From: Runella sp. CRIBMP
Lineage (GTDB): Bacteria > Bacteroidota > Bacteroidia > Cytophagales > Spirosomataceae
Direction of reading: 5' to 3'
DNA length: 64,000 nt
NCBI RefSeq assembly: GCF_009905605.1
Contig: NZ_JAAAKZ010000006.1
Coordinates: 124,001 to 188,000 of the forward strand
Shown: piece by piece, positions 24,120 through 32,680 of the stretch
Layout: every line of letters begins with the position of its first letter
How positions within the stretch are numbered: the stretch's first letter is position 1
Notes under the pieces: generated by a model
Database searches by the model: none
Told to the model about the DNA's origin: nothing
What the model saw: the letters and a program-made list of their open reading frames with translations, nothing else
Made by a program: the position numbers and the translations under genes

Positions 24120-26912
24120 TTACAACACGACGTTGACAATGCGTTTCGGCACTACCACTACCTTTTTAGGGGCTTTGCCTTCGAGCCATTTCTGTACCGT
24201 TTCGTTGGCCAATACGCCCTGCTCAATATCTTCTTTGGACATATCTACGGGGAACGGAATGTTGGCGCGCACTTTGCCATTGATTTGAATCGGATATTCA
24301 AATGCGCTTTCTTCCAAGTATTTAGGATTGAAAACGGGGAATGACGCTGCCGAAATAGTGCCCGCTTCGTTGCCCAATGCCACCCACAATTCTTCGGTAA
24401 TGTGCGGCGCATACGGCGCTAACAAAATAAGCATGTCCTGCAAAATGGCCTTTTTGTGGCATTTCAGGTCGCTCAAATCATTGACTGCAATCATAAACGT
24501 AGACACGACGGTATTGAACGAAAGCCGCTCGATGTCTTCTTCCACGCGTTTGATGGTGCGGTGCAATACCTTCAACTCCTCGGCGGTTGGCTCGGCATCG
24601 GTCCATTTTTGTTTGCCGCTCTGGTCTTCAAAAAACAACCGCCAAAACTTACGTAAGAAGTTGAACGTACCGCTGATGCCGTTCATGTTCCAAGGTTTTG
24701 CATCGGTCAATGGCCCCAAAAACATTTCGTACATACGCAGTGTATCGGCGCCGTATTTCTCAACTATGTTGTCAGGATTGACGACGTTAAACTTTGATTT
24801 GGACATTTTTTCAACTTCCCAGCCACAGACGTATTTTCCATCTTCCAGAATAAATTCGGCATTGATGAAATCTTCACGCCAGTTTTTGAAAGCAGCTACG
24901 TCAAGGATATCATTGTCAACAATGTTTACATCGACGTGTAATTTGGTGGTTTCGTATTGGTCTTTTAAACCGTGAGAAACAAAAACGGGGTGTCCGCTTT
25001 CACTTGATTTCAAACGATACACAAAGTTGCTTCGTCCCTGAATCATGCCCTGATTCAATAGCTTAGCGGCAAACTCTTCGTGCGGTACGAGGCCCAGATC
25101 TTTCAGGAATTTATTCCAGAAACGGCTGTATAGCAAGTGTCCCGTGGCGTGCTCGGAGCCGCCCAAATAAAAGTCAACGCGCTGCCAATAGTCGATAGCT
25201 TCTTTGGAGGCAAAAGCGCCATTGTTTTGCGGGTCCATGTAGCGGTACCAGTACCACGAGGAGCCGGCCCAGCCGGGCATAGTGCTTAATTCGTATTCGT
25301 ATTCATTTTTATATTTCCAGCCTTCAGCGCGGCCCAGTGGCGGCTCGCCCGTTTCGGTGGGGAGATATTTGTCGATTTTGGGCAATTCTAATGGTAATTC
25401 ACTTTCATCAATCAGATAAGGAACATCATCTTTAAAATACACGGGCACGGGCTCGCCCCAGTAGCGCTGACGGCTAAAGACTGCATTGCGCAGGCGGTAC
25501 TGCACTTTTCCTTTGCCCAATTTGCGTTCTTCCAACCAGCCAATCAACGCATCGGGGGCCTCTTTGTAGGTCATGCCGTTGATGATGCCCGAGTTGATGT
25601 AAGTCCCTTCTTTGGTGTTATCGGCCTGTTTATCAATGTCTTTCTGGCTGTCCAAAATCGGGACAATCGGCAACCCAAAATTCGTGGCGAAGTTCCAGTC
25701 GCGCTGGTCGCCCGAAGGCACGCCCATGACGGCCCCCGTTCCGTAGCCTGCCAACACGTAATCGGCCAAGAAAATGGGTACTTTTTCTTCACTCAGCGGA
25801 TTGATGCAATAGCTGCCCGTAAACACGCCCGTCACTTTCTTTTCGGCCATGCGGTCTACTTCGCTGCGGCTGGCGGCCCATTTGATGTAGGTTTCGACGG
25901 CTTCTTTTTGCTCAGGAGTGGTCAATTCCAACGCCCATTCGTGCTCGGGAGCCAGCACCATGAAGCTAACGCCGTAGATGGTGTCAACGCGGGTGGTGAA
26001 TACCTCGATGTTAAGGGCATCGCTGTTTTCGCTGGCTACTTTAAACTTCACACTTGCCCCTACGCTTTTGCCAATCCAGTTGCGTTGCTGCTCTTTCAAG
26101 GGTTCGGGCCAGTCGATGGTGTCTAAGCCTGTCAACAGGCGGTCGGCGTAGGCGGTGATGCGCATGGCCCACTGTTTCATCAATTTACGCTCCACCGGAA
26201 AGCCCCCGCGCTCCGAAACACCGTCTTTTACTTCGTCGTTGGACAACACCGTTCCTAAGCCCGGGCACCAGTTGACGTACGATTCTTCGGGGAAAGTAAA
26301 GCGGTATTTCAAGAGCAGGATTTGCTGCTCTTTTTCGCTCATGGCGTTCCAGTCTCCGGCGGTAAATTCAGGTGTTTCTTCGTCGCAAATGGCATTGACG
26401 GCCGCGGAGCCTCCTTTTTCAAACTGAGCAACCAAGTGATTGATGGGCAGGGCTTTGTCGGCGTCTTTGTCGTAATAATGGTTGAACAGTTGCATGAAAA
26501 TCCACTGCGTCCATTTGTAATAATTAGGGTCAGACGTGCGAACTTCGCGGCTCCAGTCGTAGCTGAAACCGATGTTTTTCATTTGACTGATAAACGTACT
26601 GATGTTTTGCTCGGTCGTGATGGCAGGGTGTTGGCCCGTTTGAATGGCGTACTGCTCAGCGGGAAGCCCAAAGCTATCGAAGCCCATCGGATGCAGAACG
26701 TTAAAGCCTTTGAGTCTTTTATAACGCGAAATAATGTCAGAAGCAATGTAGCCCAGCGGGTGCCCTACATGCAGTCCTGCTCCCGAAGGATAAGGAAACA
26801 TATCGAGGACGTAGTACTTGGGTTTATTGTGGTCAATATCAGTCTTGTAGGTTTGGTTATTTTCCCAAAACTGCTGCCATTTTTTTTCAATTTCGCGGTG
26901 ATTGTATTCCAT
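24120..26912 (-). CDS. leuS: Leucyl-tRNA synthetase
   Basis: This complete 930-residue class I synthetase joins leucine to tRNA-Leu. The HIGH motif appears as LHVGHPLGYIASD after FPYPSGAG (residues about 41-60), the editing domain follows, and the KMSKS loop is KMSKSKFNVVNPD near residue 690. The C-terminal anticodon-binding part ends VVVVPKRIVNVVL. The size and order are typical. A minus-strand -7 box (TAATTTTG, 27017-27024) lies about 105 bp upstream. The short spacer before it carries tandem GAGTAGTGAG-like repeats. Confidence 0.97.
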   Translation of the reverse strand: MEYNHREIEKKWQQFWENNQTYKTDIDHNKPKYYVLDMFPYPSGAGLHVGHPLGYIASDIISRYKRLKGFNVLHPMGFDSFGLPAEQYAIQTGQHPAITTEQNISTFISQMKNIGFSYDWSREVRTSDPNYYKWTQWIFMQLFNHYYDKDADKALPINHLVAQFEKGGSAAVNAICDEETPEFTAGDWNAMSEKEQQILLLKYRFTFPEESYVNWCPGLGTVLSNDEVKDGVSERGGFPVERKLMKQWAMRITAYADRLLTGLDTIDWPEPLKEQQRNWIGKSVGASVKFKVASENSDALNIEVFTTRVDTIYGVSFMVLAPEHEWALELTTPEQKEAVETYIKWAASRSEVDRMAEKKVTGVFTGSYCINPLSEEKVPIFLADYVLAGYGTGAVMGVPSGDQRDWNFATNFGLPIVPILDSQKDIDKQADNTKEGTYINSGIINGMTYKEAPDALIGWLEERKLGKGKVQYRLRNAVFSRQRYWGEPVPVYFKDDVPYLIDESELPLELPKIDKYLPTETGEPPLGRAEGWKYKNEYEYELSTMPGWAGSSWYWYRYMDPQNNGAFASKEAIDYWQRVDFYLGGSEHATGHLLYSRFWNKFLKDLGLVPHEEFAAKLLNQGMIQGRSNFVYRLKSSESGHPVFVSHGLKDQYETTKLHVDVNIVDNDILDVAAFKNWREDFINAEFILEDGKYVCGWEVEKMSKSKFNVVNPDNIVEKYGADTLRMYEMFLGPLTDAKPWNMNGISGTFNFLRKFWRLFFEDQSGKQKWTDAEPTAEELKVLHRTIKRVEEDIERLSFNTVVSTFMIAVNDLSDLKCHKKAILQDMLILLAPYAPHITEELWVALGNEAGTISAASFPVFNPKYLEESAFEYPIQINGKVRANIPFPVDMSKEDIEQGVLANETVQKWLEGKAPKKVVVVPKRIVNVVL

Positions 26913-26948
26913 AGTTAGTATTCAGTAGTGAGCAGTGAGTAGTGAGAA
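26913..26948. repeat. Tandem AGTAGTGAG-like quasi-repeats in the leuS leader
   Basis: The spacer reads as overlapping AGTAGTGAG, CAGTGAG and TAGTGAG units (26924-26946). Similar low-complexity spacers occur at 2840-2908 and 48987-49018. Function is not evident. Confidence 0.5.
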
Positions 26949-27016
26949 TGGCTTAAATACTTAACTAATTCCCTCAAAATCACTGACAACAATAGACAAT
27001 TGTGTTAATTAGGGCG

Positions 27017-27024
27017 CAAAATTA
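27017..27024 (-). promoter_or_regulatory. -7 element TAATTTTG for leuS
   Basis: CAAAATTA on the + strand. It is 105 bp before the leuS start, which leaves room for the repeat-bearing leader. Confidence 0.5.
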
Positions 27025-27040
27025 CGGCTTTTCAATGACT

Positions 27041-27072
27041 TTTGGGTTTTGGGGCTGAAATTGTTATTTTTG
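27041..27072 (+). promoter_or_regulatory. Promoter TTTG-N20-TATTTTTG for the Uma2 gene
   Basis: TTTG (27041-27044) and TATTTTTG (27065-27072), 20 bases apart, fit the Bacteroidota -33/-7 consensus, 22 bp before ATG 27094. Confidence 0.7.
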
Positions 27073-27093
27073 AATAAAAAACGGTCCGAGATT

Positions 27094-27681
27094 ATGGTCG
27101 CATTGGATGAATACGTACTCAGGCTTCCCGACGAAATTCGGTGGGATGATGCCGCGTTTTTGGCGTTTTGCCGCATGAACGATGAACTGAATATTGAGCG
27201 CGATGCCGACCGGAACATTATCATTATTTCACCAACCAATACACTTTCAGGTTTTTACCAGAATAAGCTCTTGTTCATTCTCGAATTGTGGAACCACTCT
27301 TCCAAGCTGGGCTATACGTTCAGTTCGTCGGCGGGGTTTACGTTTGCCGACGGTTCCATGCGAGCCCCTGATGCATCTTTTATTCTGAAAGCCAGTTTTG
27401 ACGCGTTGCCCGAAAGTGAAAAAAATCAGTTTGCCCACATCGCACCCGATTTTGTGGCTGAACTTCGCTCCAAAACCGACAGTCTCCCGAAGCTCCAACT
27501 CAAAATGAATGCCTACATTCAAAACGGCGTACGACTGGGTTGGCTGATTGATTTGGCGGACCAAGAAGTGTGGATATATCGCCAAAACGGAACGGTAGAG
27601 CGGGTGCCATTTTCAGCAGGGAAGGTGTCAGGCGAAGAGATACTGCCTGGTTTTGAATTGGAATTGAGTGTTTTTGCCTGA
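27094..27681 (+). CDS. Uma2 family endonuclease (DUF820)
   Basis: I use ATG 27094, 22 bp after a good promoter; an in-frame TTG at 27049 would place the start inside the promoter. The 195-residue protein has the Uma2 order: N-terminal EIRWDDAAFLAFCRMNDELNIERD, RAPDASFILKA (the PD of the PD-(D/E)XK core), then IAPDFVAELRSKTDSLPKLQLKM and YIQNGVRLGWLIDLADQEVWIYRQ. The (V)AELRSK strand carries the E-x-K-like residues. It is a predicted PD-(D/E)XK nuclease of unknown biological role. It stands alone, between leuS and the toxin-antitoxin pair. Confidence 0.85.
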   Translation: MVALDEYVLRLPDEIRWDDAAFLAFCRMNDELNIERDADRNIIIISPTNTLSGFYQNKLLFILELWNHSSKLGYTFSSSAGFTFADGSMRAPDASFILKASFDALPESEKNQFAHIAPDFVAELRSKTDSLPKLQLKMNAYIQNGVRLGWLIDLADQEVWIYRQNGTVERVPFSAGKVSGEEILPGFELELSVFA

Positions 27682-27827
27682 TAGCGATGTTTTCCTGTAA
27701 ACATCTTCTAAAATATTGTCTATTCCATAGCATAATTGTAACTTACTTCTACGGCTTGGTGATATCATCTGAATAGAATCAGGCCGCCAGATTGAAATTT
27801 GGCAGGTAGGGATTATCGACATTTTCG

Positions 27828-27835
27828 TACCTTTG
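27828..27835 (+). promoter_or_regulatory. -7 element TACCTTTG for the DUF433/DUF5615 operon
   Basis: TACCTTTG fits the -7 consensus, 25 bp before ATG 27860. A TTTG at 27798-27801 is 26 bases upstream, longer than usual. Confidence 0.5.
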
Positions 27836-27859
27836 TATTCAATTTTAATGGTCAATAGT

Positions 27860-28096
27860 ATGAAAAGTACTGTTATTCAGATAGACCCTGATATTCAGAG
27901 TGGGGAGCCAGTTTTTTATGGTACTCGCGTTCCAGTCAAAAGTCTTTTCGATTATTTAGGTACCGGAGAGACGTTAGAAACGTATCTGGAAGATTTTCCC
28001 GCAGTTACTAAGGAGCAGGCATTGGTTGTGATTGAGCAATCTGGCTATTTATTAATCCAAGCATATCATATTATTAATGCCGAAAATATTGCTTGA
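27860..28096 (+). CDS. DUF433 antitoxin-like protein
   Basis: Starting at ATG 27860 gives MKSTVIQIDPDIQSGEPVFYGTRVPVKSLFDYL, a typical start of DUF433 proteins (a short winged-helix domain). In-frame alternatives are ATG 27848 and TTG 27833. GTRVPVKSLFDYLGTGETLETYLEDFP is the core. DUF433 genes are typically found next to DUF5615 PIN-like genes, where they act as putative antitoxins. The stop overlaps the next gene by 20 bp. DNA binding and autorepression are inferred from the family. Confidence 0.85.
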   Translation: MKSTVIQIDPDIQSGEPVFYGTRVPVKSLFDYLGTGETLETYLEDFPAVTKEQALVVIEQSGYLLIQAYHIINAENIA

Positions 28097-28409
28097 TGAA
28101 AATATCCCAAAAAGGCTTAAATTTAGGCTTTTAGAGGTGAAATCTGATGTGTTTACGGTAAAGGATATGGATTGGCTCAGCGTCAAAAATGGTAAGTTAT
28201 TGGCATTAGCAGTTGAAAACAGATTTGATATATTTGTTACAACGGATAAAAACATTCCCTTTCAGCACAATATATCACAGATAGATTTGGCATTTATTGT
28301 TTTAAATGTATCTAATCTTAAATATGAATTTATCCAACCGCTTCTTCCGCAGATTTTTATGCTCATCCCTGACGCAGTGAAGGGGCAAGTTTACAGTTTA
28401 CACGTATAA
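28077..28409 (+). CDS. DUF5615 PIN-like toxin (putative)
   Basis: The 110-residue protein begins KILLDENIPKRLKFRLLE, the conserved DENxP motif of DUF5615, a PIN-like (Mut7-C) fold; TVKDMDWLSVKNGKLLALAVENRFDIFVTTDKNIPFQ follows with TTDKN as the second acidic cluster. The family is predicted to cleave RNA as the toxin of a DUF433/DUF5615 module. The first 20 bp overlap the antitoxin gene, implying coupled translation. The kdsB start codon is only 6 bp after its stop, so an essential lipopolysaccharide gene shares its transcript. The last codons (GQVYSLHV) lie in a GTTTACAGTTTACACG repeat. Confidence 0.85.
   Translation: MPKILLDENIPKRLKFRLLEVKSDVFTVKDMDWLSVKNGKLLALAVENRFDIFVTTDKNIPFQHNISQIDLAFIVLNVSNLKYEFIQPLLPQIFMLIPDAVKGQVYSLHV
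28389..28404. repeat. GTTTACAGTTTACACG repeat at the end of the DUF5615 gene
   Basis: Two tandem copies of GTTTACA form this repeat; a closely related run (AGTTTACAGTTCACGGTTTACAGTTT-like) occurs in kdsB at 28666-28690. The proximity points to one repeat family. Confidence 0.6.
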
Positions 28410-28415
28410 ATACAA

Positions 28416-29198
28416 ATGATTATCGGTATTATTCCCGCTCGCTACGCTTCGACGCGTTTTCCGGGCAAACCCCTCATTGATATTCAGGGCAAAAGCATGA
28501 TTCAGCGCGTGTACGAGCAGGCGTCGCAGGCCAAATGCCTGTCGGAAGTGATTGTCGCTACCGACGATGAGCGCATCCTCCAACACGTACAGGCGTTTGG
28601 TGGTAAGGCCGTCATGACCCACCCCGACCACCCCAGTGGCACCGACCGGTGTTGGGAGGCGTATCAGTTTACAGTTCACGGTTTACAGTTTAAAAATTCA
28701 GAAACAACCGTAAACTCCAAACCCGAAACCCATTACATCATCAACATTCAAGGCGATGAACCCTTCGTGGCACCTGAGCAGATTGATGAGTTGGGGGCGG
28801 TTTTGGACGGGAGTGTAGAGTTGGCTTCGCAGATGATTCCCGTGAGCGACCATGAGGTGCTTTTTGATGTGGGGGAGGCTAAAGTGATTGTGAATCAGAA
28901 TTTTGAAGCCATATATTTCAGCCGTCAGGTATTGCCTTTTCTGAAAGGAGTTGACCCTAAAGAATGGCATAAGCACCATACTTATTATCGGCAGGTGGGA
29001 ATGTATGCGTACCGGTCCGATATTTTAGAGAAAATTACAAAACTGCCCGTTTCTAGTTTAGAAAAAGCCGAATCGTTGGAGCAGCTGCGTTGGATTCAAA
29101 ACGGTTTTAAAATCAAAATGGGGCTCACGTCCTACGAAAGTCATTGCATCGACACGCCCGAAGACATAGAAAAAGTGCTGCGATTGATGGCTCAATAG
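28416..29198 (+). CDS. kdsB: 3-deoxy-manno-octulosonate cytidylyltransferase (CMP-Kdo synthetase), with repeat-encoded insert
   Basis: The enzyme activates Kdo with CTP for lipid A-core synthesis. Start GIIPARYASTRFPGKPL (residues 3-19), ATDDERIL, HPSGTDRCWEAY and IINIQGDEPF are all present; the C-terminus has QLRWIQNGFKIKMG and CIDTPEDI. At 260 residues it is longer than the usual 245-255 because about 20 residues (QFTVHGLQFKNSETTVN, near residues 83-106) separate DRCWEAY from the INIQGDEPF strand, where homologues have only about five. The extra codons match a GTTTACAGTT repeat. The insert is in frame and the core motifs are intact, so the enzyme is probably active. Confidence 0.95.
   Translation: MIIGIIPARYASTRFPGKPLIDIQGKSMIQRVYEQASQAKCLSEVIVATDDERILQHVQAFGGKAVMTHPDHPSGTDRCWEAYQFTVHGLQFKNSETTVNSKPETHYIINIQGDEPFVAPEQIDELGAVLDGSVELASQMIPVSDHEVLFDVGEAKVIVNQNFEAIYFSRQVLPFLKGVDPKEWHKHHTYYRQVGMYAYRSDILEKITKLPVSSLEKAESLEQLRWIQNGFKIKMGLTSYESHCIDTPEDIEKVLRLMAQ
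28666..28720. repeat. Repeat insertion inside kdsB
   Basis: Direct copies of GTTTACAGTT occur at 28667-28676 and 28681-28690, with the related GTTCACGGTT between them. AGTTCACGGTT (28673-28683) is complementary to AACCGTAAACT (28706-28716) with one mismatch, so the element can fold into a hairpin. It supplies the extra residues 83-106 of KdsB and matches the repeat at 28389-28404. Confidence 0.7.
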
Positions 29199-29248
29199 TA
29201 ACATCTACCTACTAAAACCGGCGACCGAAAACCACAAATCAATAACCC

Positions 29249-30313
29249 ATGACACCCCCACCCAATACCTCTACGTTTGGCCTTTCTCCCGGTACATTGG
29301 TGTATGTGGGGCCAGAAGTGGCAAAAGATACCACCCTTAAAATCGTTAAATACAACGAGCAATACCACGAGCAACACACCATCAAACAAATCAAAGATTG
29401 CCAGATTTCGGGCGATAAACCCTACATCAGCTGGCTAGATGTGGACGGGATTCACGAGTCGGGCGTCATTGAGGCCGTGGGGCTGTTGCACAATATTCAT
29501 CCGCTTTTGTTGGAAGACATCATGAATACCCGGCAAAAGCCCAAGATTGAATTCTTCAACGAAACCTACGTGTTTGTGTCCCTCAAAATGCTTTATTGGC
29601 GAGATGAGGCGGGAGAAATCGAAGCGGAGCACGTGAGTTTTTTGTTGGGGAGCAATTACCTGATTTCGTTTCAGGAAAAACGCACAGGCGATATTTTTGG
29701 CCCCGTTTTGGATAGAATTAAAGCGTCGGTTGGAAAAACACGCCGCAACGGGGCTGATTATCTGCTGTTTTCGTTGATTGATTTGATTGTGGACAATTAC
29801 CTCGAAATCCTTGAACGTATGAGCGAGGAGCTGGAAGAACTGGAAGGGCTGATTTTGGCTGGAAAACACAAGGACCCCATCAGCGAACTGTATAGCATGA
29901 AGCGCCAGCTTACCCTCATGCGCAAGTACGTATTGCCGCTGCGCGATATGCTGAGTCAGGGCCTGCGCGAAAATTCCAAACTCATTGGCAAAAGTACTTT
30001 CCCTTATTTCCGTGATGTGCACGACCACGTCATTACTGCCATCGAAACCATTGACTCCAACCGTGAATTATTGACAGGGTTAATTGATATTCATTATTCT
30101 ACGCTTAGCTCACGCATGAATACCGTCATGAAAACCCTCACTATTTATTCGGCGGTTTTTATGCCCCTCACGTTTATCGTTGGAATCTACGGCATGAACT
30201 TCGACAATATGCCTGAATTGCGTCAGCCAAATGGATATTTTTATACCCTTGGTGGCATGGCGGTGTTGGCAGGAGGATTGTTGATTTATTTTAGGCGGCG
30301 AGGTTGGATGTGA
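29249..30313 (+). CDS. corA: CorA-type magnesium/cobalt transporter
   Basis: This 354-residue protein has a long N-terminal cytoplasmic domain and two C-terminal membrane segments. The signature GMN (residues 315-317, in GIYGMNFDNMPEL) follows LTIYSAVFMPLTFIVGIYGMN, and the last segment is YTLGGMAVLAGGLLIYF. MILNTRQKPKIEFF and LEELEGLILAGK belong to the funnel domain. CorA forms a pentameric channel that imports Mg2+ and Co2+/Ni2+. The start at 29249 is 50 bp after kdsB in the same direction, so it may be the end of that operon. Confidence 0.95.
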   Translation: MTPPPNTSTFGLSPGTLVYVGPEVAKDTTLKIVKYNEQYHEQHTIKQIKDCQISGDKPYISWLDVDGIHESGVIEAVGLLHNIHPLLLEDIMNTRQKPKIEFFNETYVFVSLKMLYWRDEAGEIEAEHVSFLLGSNYLISFQEKRTGDIFGPVLDRIKASVGKTRRNGADYLLFSLIDLIVDNYLEILERMSEELEELEGLILAGKHKDPISELYSMKRQLTLMRKYVLPLRDMLSQGLRENSKLIGKSTFPYFRDVHDHVITAIETIDSNRELLTGLIDIHYSTLSSRMNTVMKTLTIYSAVFMPLTFIVGIYGMNFDNMPELRQPNGYFYTLGGMAVLAGGLLIYFRRRGWM

Positions 30314-30419
30314 CGGATTGATATAATAAAAATATCTTGCGATTAAATGGTATATATTCCATAAAAACACGTTCCTACGCAAGAAATTGTGCAATTTTGG
30401 GATACATCATTTGTCGTAT

Positions 30420-31232
30420 ATGAAAAATATAAAACTAGTGGCTACCGACATGGACGGTACGTTGCTGAACTCTAAAGGAGAGTTAAACCCCGCCATCTAC
30501 CCCATTTTAGCGACCCTTAAAGCCCACGGCATTCGTTTTGTAGCGGCCAGCGGACGCCAGTATTTTAACCTTCAAAAACAGTTTGAACCCGTTAAAGATG
30601 ACGTGATTTTTGTGGCCGAAAACGGCAGTTATGTCGTTTACCAAAATCAAGAACTGTATGTCCAACCGCTGCAAAGAGAAATTGTTGATTCGCTAATTCT
30701 GACCTCACGACCCATCCCAAACGCATACCCTATCTTTTGCGGTAAGAAAAAAGCCTACGTCGAAAACACCGAGCCTGCCTTTTGGGCGCAATTGACCAAG
30801 TATTTTGAACGCTACGAAGTGGTGGAGAATTTGCTGGAAGTTGCGGATGATGAATGCCTGAAAGTGAGTATCTGCGATTTGGACGGCTCAGCGGCCAATA
30901 GTTATCCGCACTTTAAGGCGTGGAAAGATGAAATTAAAGTGAAGGTCTCGGCAGGAATCTGGCTTGATTTGTCGCATAACTTGGCCAATAAAGGCAAAGC
31001 GATGAACGTACTTCAGCAATTGCACGGTATCTCGGCGGCCGAAACCATGGTCTTTGGCGATTACCTCAATGACTTGGAAATGATGCAGCAGGCCTATTTT
31101 TCGTACGCTATGGACAATGCACATCCCGACATCAAACAAGCGGCGCGTTTTAGGGCCGAATCAAACGATGAAAATGGTGTGGCTAAGGTATTGGAGCAAT
31201 TGATTGTGGAGCTTGCAATGGTGAAGAACTAA
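30420..31232 (+). CDS. HAD-superfamily Cof-type phosphatase
   Basis: I start at ATG 30420 (MKNIKLVATDMDGTLLNSKGEL), which puts the HAD motif I DMDGT at residues 10-14. RFVAASGRQYFNLQ carries motif II (Ser), a lysine in SHNLANKGKAMNVLQQL is motif III, and VFGDYLNDLEMMQQA with YAMDNAHPDI is motif IV and the C-terminal end. This is the Cof/YidA-type IIB branch, which dephosphorylates sugar phosphates and cofactors such as FMN; the substrate is unknown. It is convergent with the acyltransferase gene. Confidence 0.9.
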   Translation: MKNIKLVATDMDGTLLNSKGELNPAIYPILATLKAHGIRFVAASGRQYFNLQKQFEPVKDDVIFVAENGSYVVYQNQELYVQPLQREIVDSLILTSRPIPNAYPIFCGKKKAYVENTEPAFWAQLTKYFERYEVVENLLEVADDECLKVSICDLDGSAANSYPHFKAWKDEIKVKVSAGIWLDLSHNLANKGKAMNVLQQLHGISAAETMVFGDYLNDLEMMQQAYFSYAMDNAHPDIKQAARFRAESNDENGVAKVLEQLIVELAMVKN

Positions 31233-31251
31233 GAACTTGCTAGTGCCCCTT

Positions 31252-32610
31252 TTATTCCCCCAACTTCAAGTAAAGCTCTTTGGCTTCGTTGAGCGATTGG
31301 AAGATTGCGGTGCGCTCGCTTGAAAGCGTCTGCATCAGCGTAGGTTTACGCCGAAAGAGCCGTATAGCTTGCCATACATGGCTCAGGTGAGTGACCTGGC
31401 CCCAGTACCACAAAACAAAGAAACCACTGAGGGGCAGACAAACCGCCAAGCCTATCGTCAGCTGGGGTTGGTGGAAAATTGCCTGAAATGCCCACAGTTG
31501 GAGTCCGTAAAAGAGGGGAAATGTGAAGATTCCAAGGGTCATCATAAGTGGGGCGCGGTAGGAGATGTCTGAAGAAATCAAACGGGCAATTTTGGAAGGT
31601 AAAATGTACGGTAGATAGTTAAAAAATAGACCGAATAGGTACACTGGAAGGCCTAAAATCAATAAAATTACCGTGCTCCTAAGATGACGGCTGAGGTGCT
31701 TGGTTTGGGTGAAAATTTCATCTGAAAGACGGAGCTTGTGTAGCGTATCCAAATAGTTGGACATTTTGACTTGCATAGACATAAAGAGGGTCGGGCGGTG
31801 GTGCTCAAAATACCTTACGGCCGTCACAATTTGCTTAATGAGGTCAAACTCGTCCTTTTGGGCTTTACTGTCCAAAACCAATTCTTCAAAGAGTTGATTC
31901 TTGTATAAAATTTCGACTTGTTTGACCAGCGTATCTTCTTCTTCATCCTCGGTAATGATGACCGTTTCGGCCATGCGCTGTTGAATTAAGTCCGTTAGTT
32001 CTTCAACGGTTTCAAAGGATTCTGGATTGTATTTTTCTTTAAAATCAGCGAGGGCTATCGGGTGGCCAACGTTGATAAATACGTCGCTTCTAAAGCGCGT
32101 TGGGTCGGAGTAGTTAAGGCCAATCGGTAAAATTTGAAGACCCAGTTGGAAGTTATTATCGTATTCAGCACCCAAGGAAATGCGGGCGGTGCCCGTTTTG
32201 AGCTCGCGCAAACGACGCTCAATTTCGCTCGTTCCTTCGGGAAAGATAAGAACCGTTCCCTTGGCTTTTAAGTAATCATAACACCTCTGAAATGTCATTT
32301 TATTGAGTTCGGCGGGGGAGAGTAGCACGTCAGAGGTGTCTTTTTTTCGGTACACGGGAATGACGTGAAAATACTTGAAAATGGGTCGGGTCAATCGGTT
32401 GAAAATACTGCCGTTGGCAATAAAAGCGACCCGTCGGGGTATCAAAGTAGCCACAATGAGCGGGTCCATAAAAGTATTGGGGTGGTTGACCGCCAGAATC
32501 AAAGGGCCTTTGGCTTTCCGCAGTTTTTCGAGTCCGTGAACCTGAAACCGCCGAAAAAAGAGGCGAAGCGTAACCGTAAAAATAAACTTTAGCAAGGAGT
32601 AAAAGAGCAT
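31252..32610 (-). CDS. 1-acyl-glycerol-3-phosphate acyltransferase family protein with C-terminal membrane domain
   Basis: The N-terminal 230 residues hold a PlsC-type acyltransferase domain. NHPNTFMDPL contains the catalytic His and Asp but with five residues between them instead of the usual four (HX5D), and FPEGTSEIERRLRELKTGTARIS carries the EGT motif. The C-terminal 200 residues have helical segments plus at least three membrane spans (LILGLPVYLFGLFFNYLPYI, FPLFYGLQLWAFQAIF, LPLSGFFVLWYW). It belongs to a family of membrane acyltransferases that make phospholipid precursors or other lipids; substrate cannot be given. Confidence 0.88.
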   Translation of the reverse strand: MLFYSLLKFIFTVTLRLFFRRFQVHGLEKLRKAKGPLILAVNHPNTFMDPLIVATLIPRRVAFIANGSIFNRLTRPIFKYFHVIPVYRKKDTSDVLLSPAELNKMTFQRCYDYLKAKGTVLIFPEGTSEIERRLRELKTGTARISLGAEYDNNFQLGLQILPIGLNYSDPTRFRSDVFINVGHPIALADFKEKYNPESFETVEELTDLIQQRMAETVIITEDEEEDTLVKQVEILYKNQLFEELVLDSKAQKDEFDLIKQIVTAVRYFEHHRPTLFMSMQVKMSNYLDTLHKLRLSDEIFTQTKHLSRHLRSTVILLILGLPVYLFGLFFNYLPYILPSKIARLISSDISYRAPLMMTLGIFTFPLFYGLQLWAFQAIFHQPQLTIGLAVCLPLSGFFVLWYWGQVTHLSHVWQAIRLFRRKPTLMQTLSSERTAIFQSLNEAKELYLKLGE

Positions 32611-32629
32611 GATAATCCTCAGGGTCAGA

Positions 32630-32663
32630 TTTGGCTCAAATTAGGAAATTTCGTTTAACTTTG
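32630..32663 (+). promoter_or_regulatory. Promoter TTTG-N22-TAACTTTG for the Uma2 gene at 32681
   Basis: TTTG (32630-32633) and TAACTTTG (32656-32663) match the -33/-7 consensus with slightly long spacing. The -7 box ends 17 bp before the ATG. Confidence 0.55.
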
Positions 32664-32680
32664 TAAAAACTGATTATTTT

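Noticed and set aside
24328-24975. 215-codon frame antisense to leuS
   Set aside because: It lies wholly within the leuS coding sequence on the other strand and has no domain.
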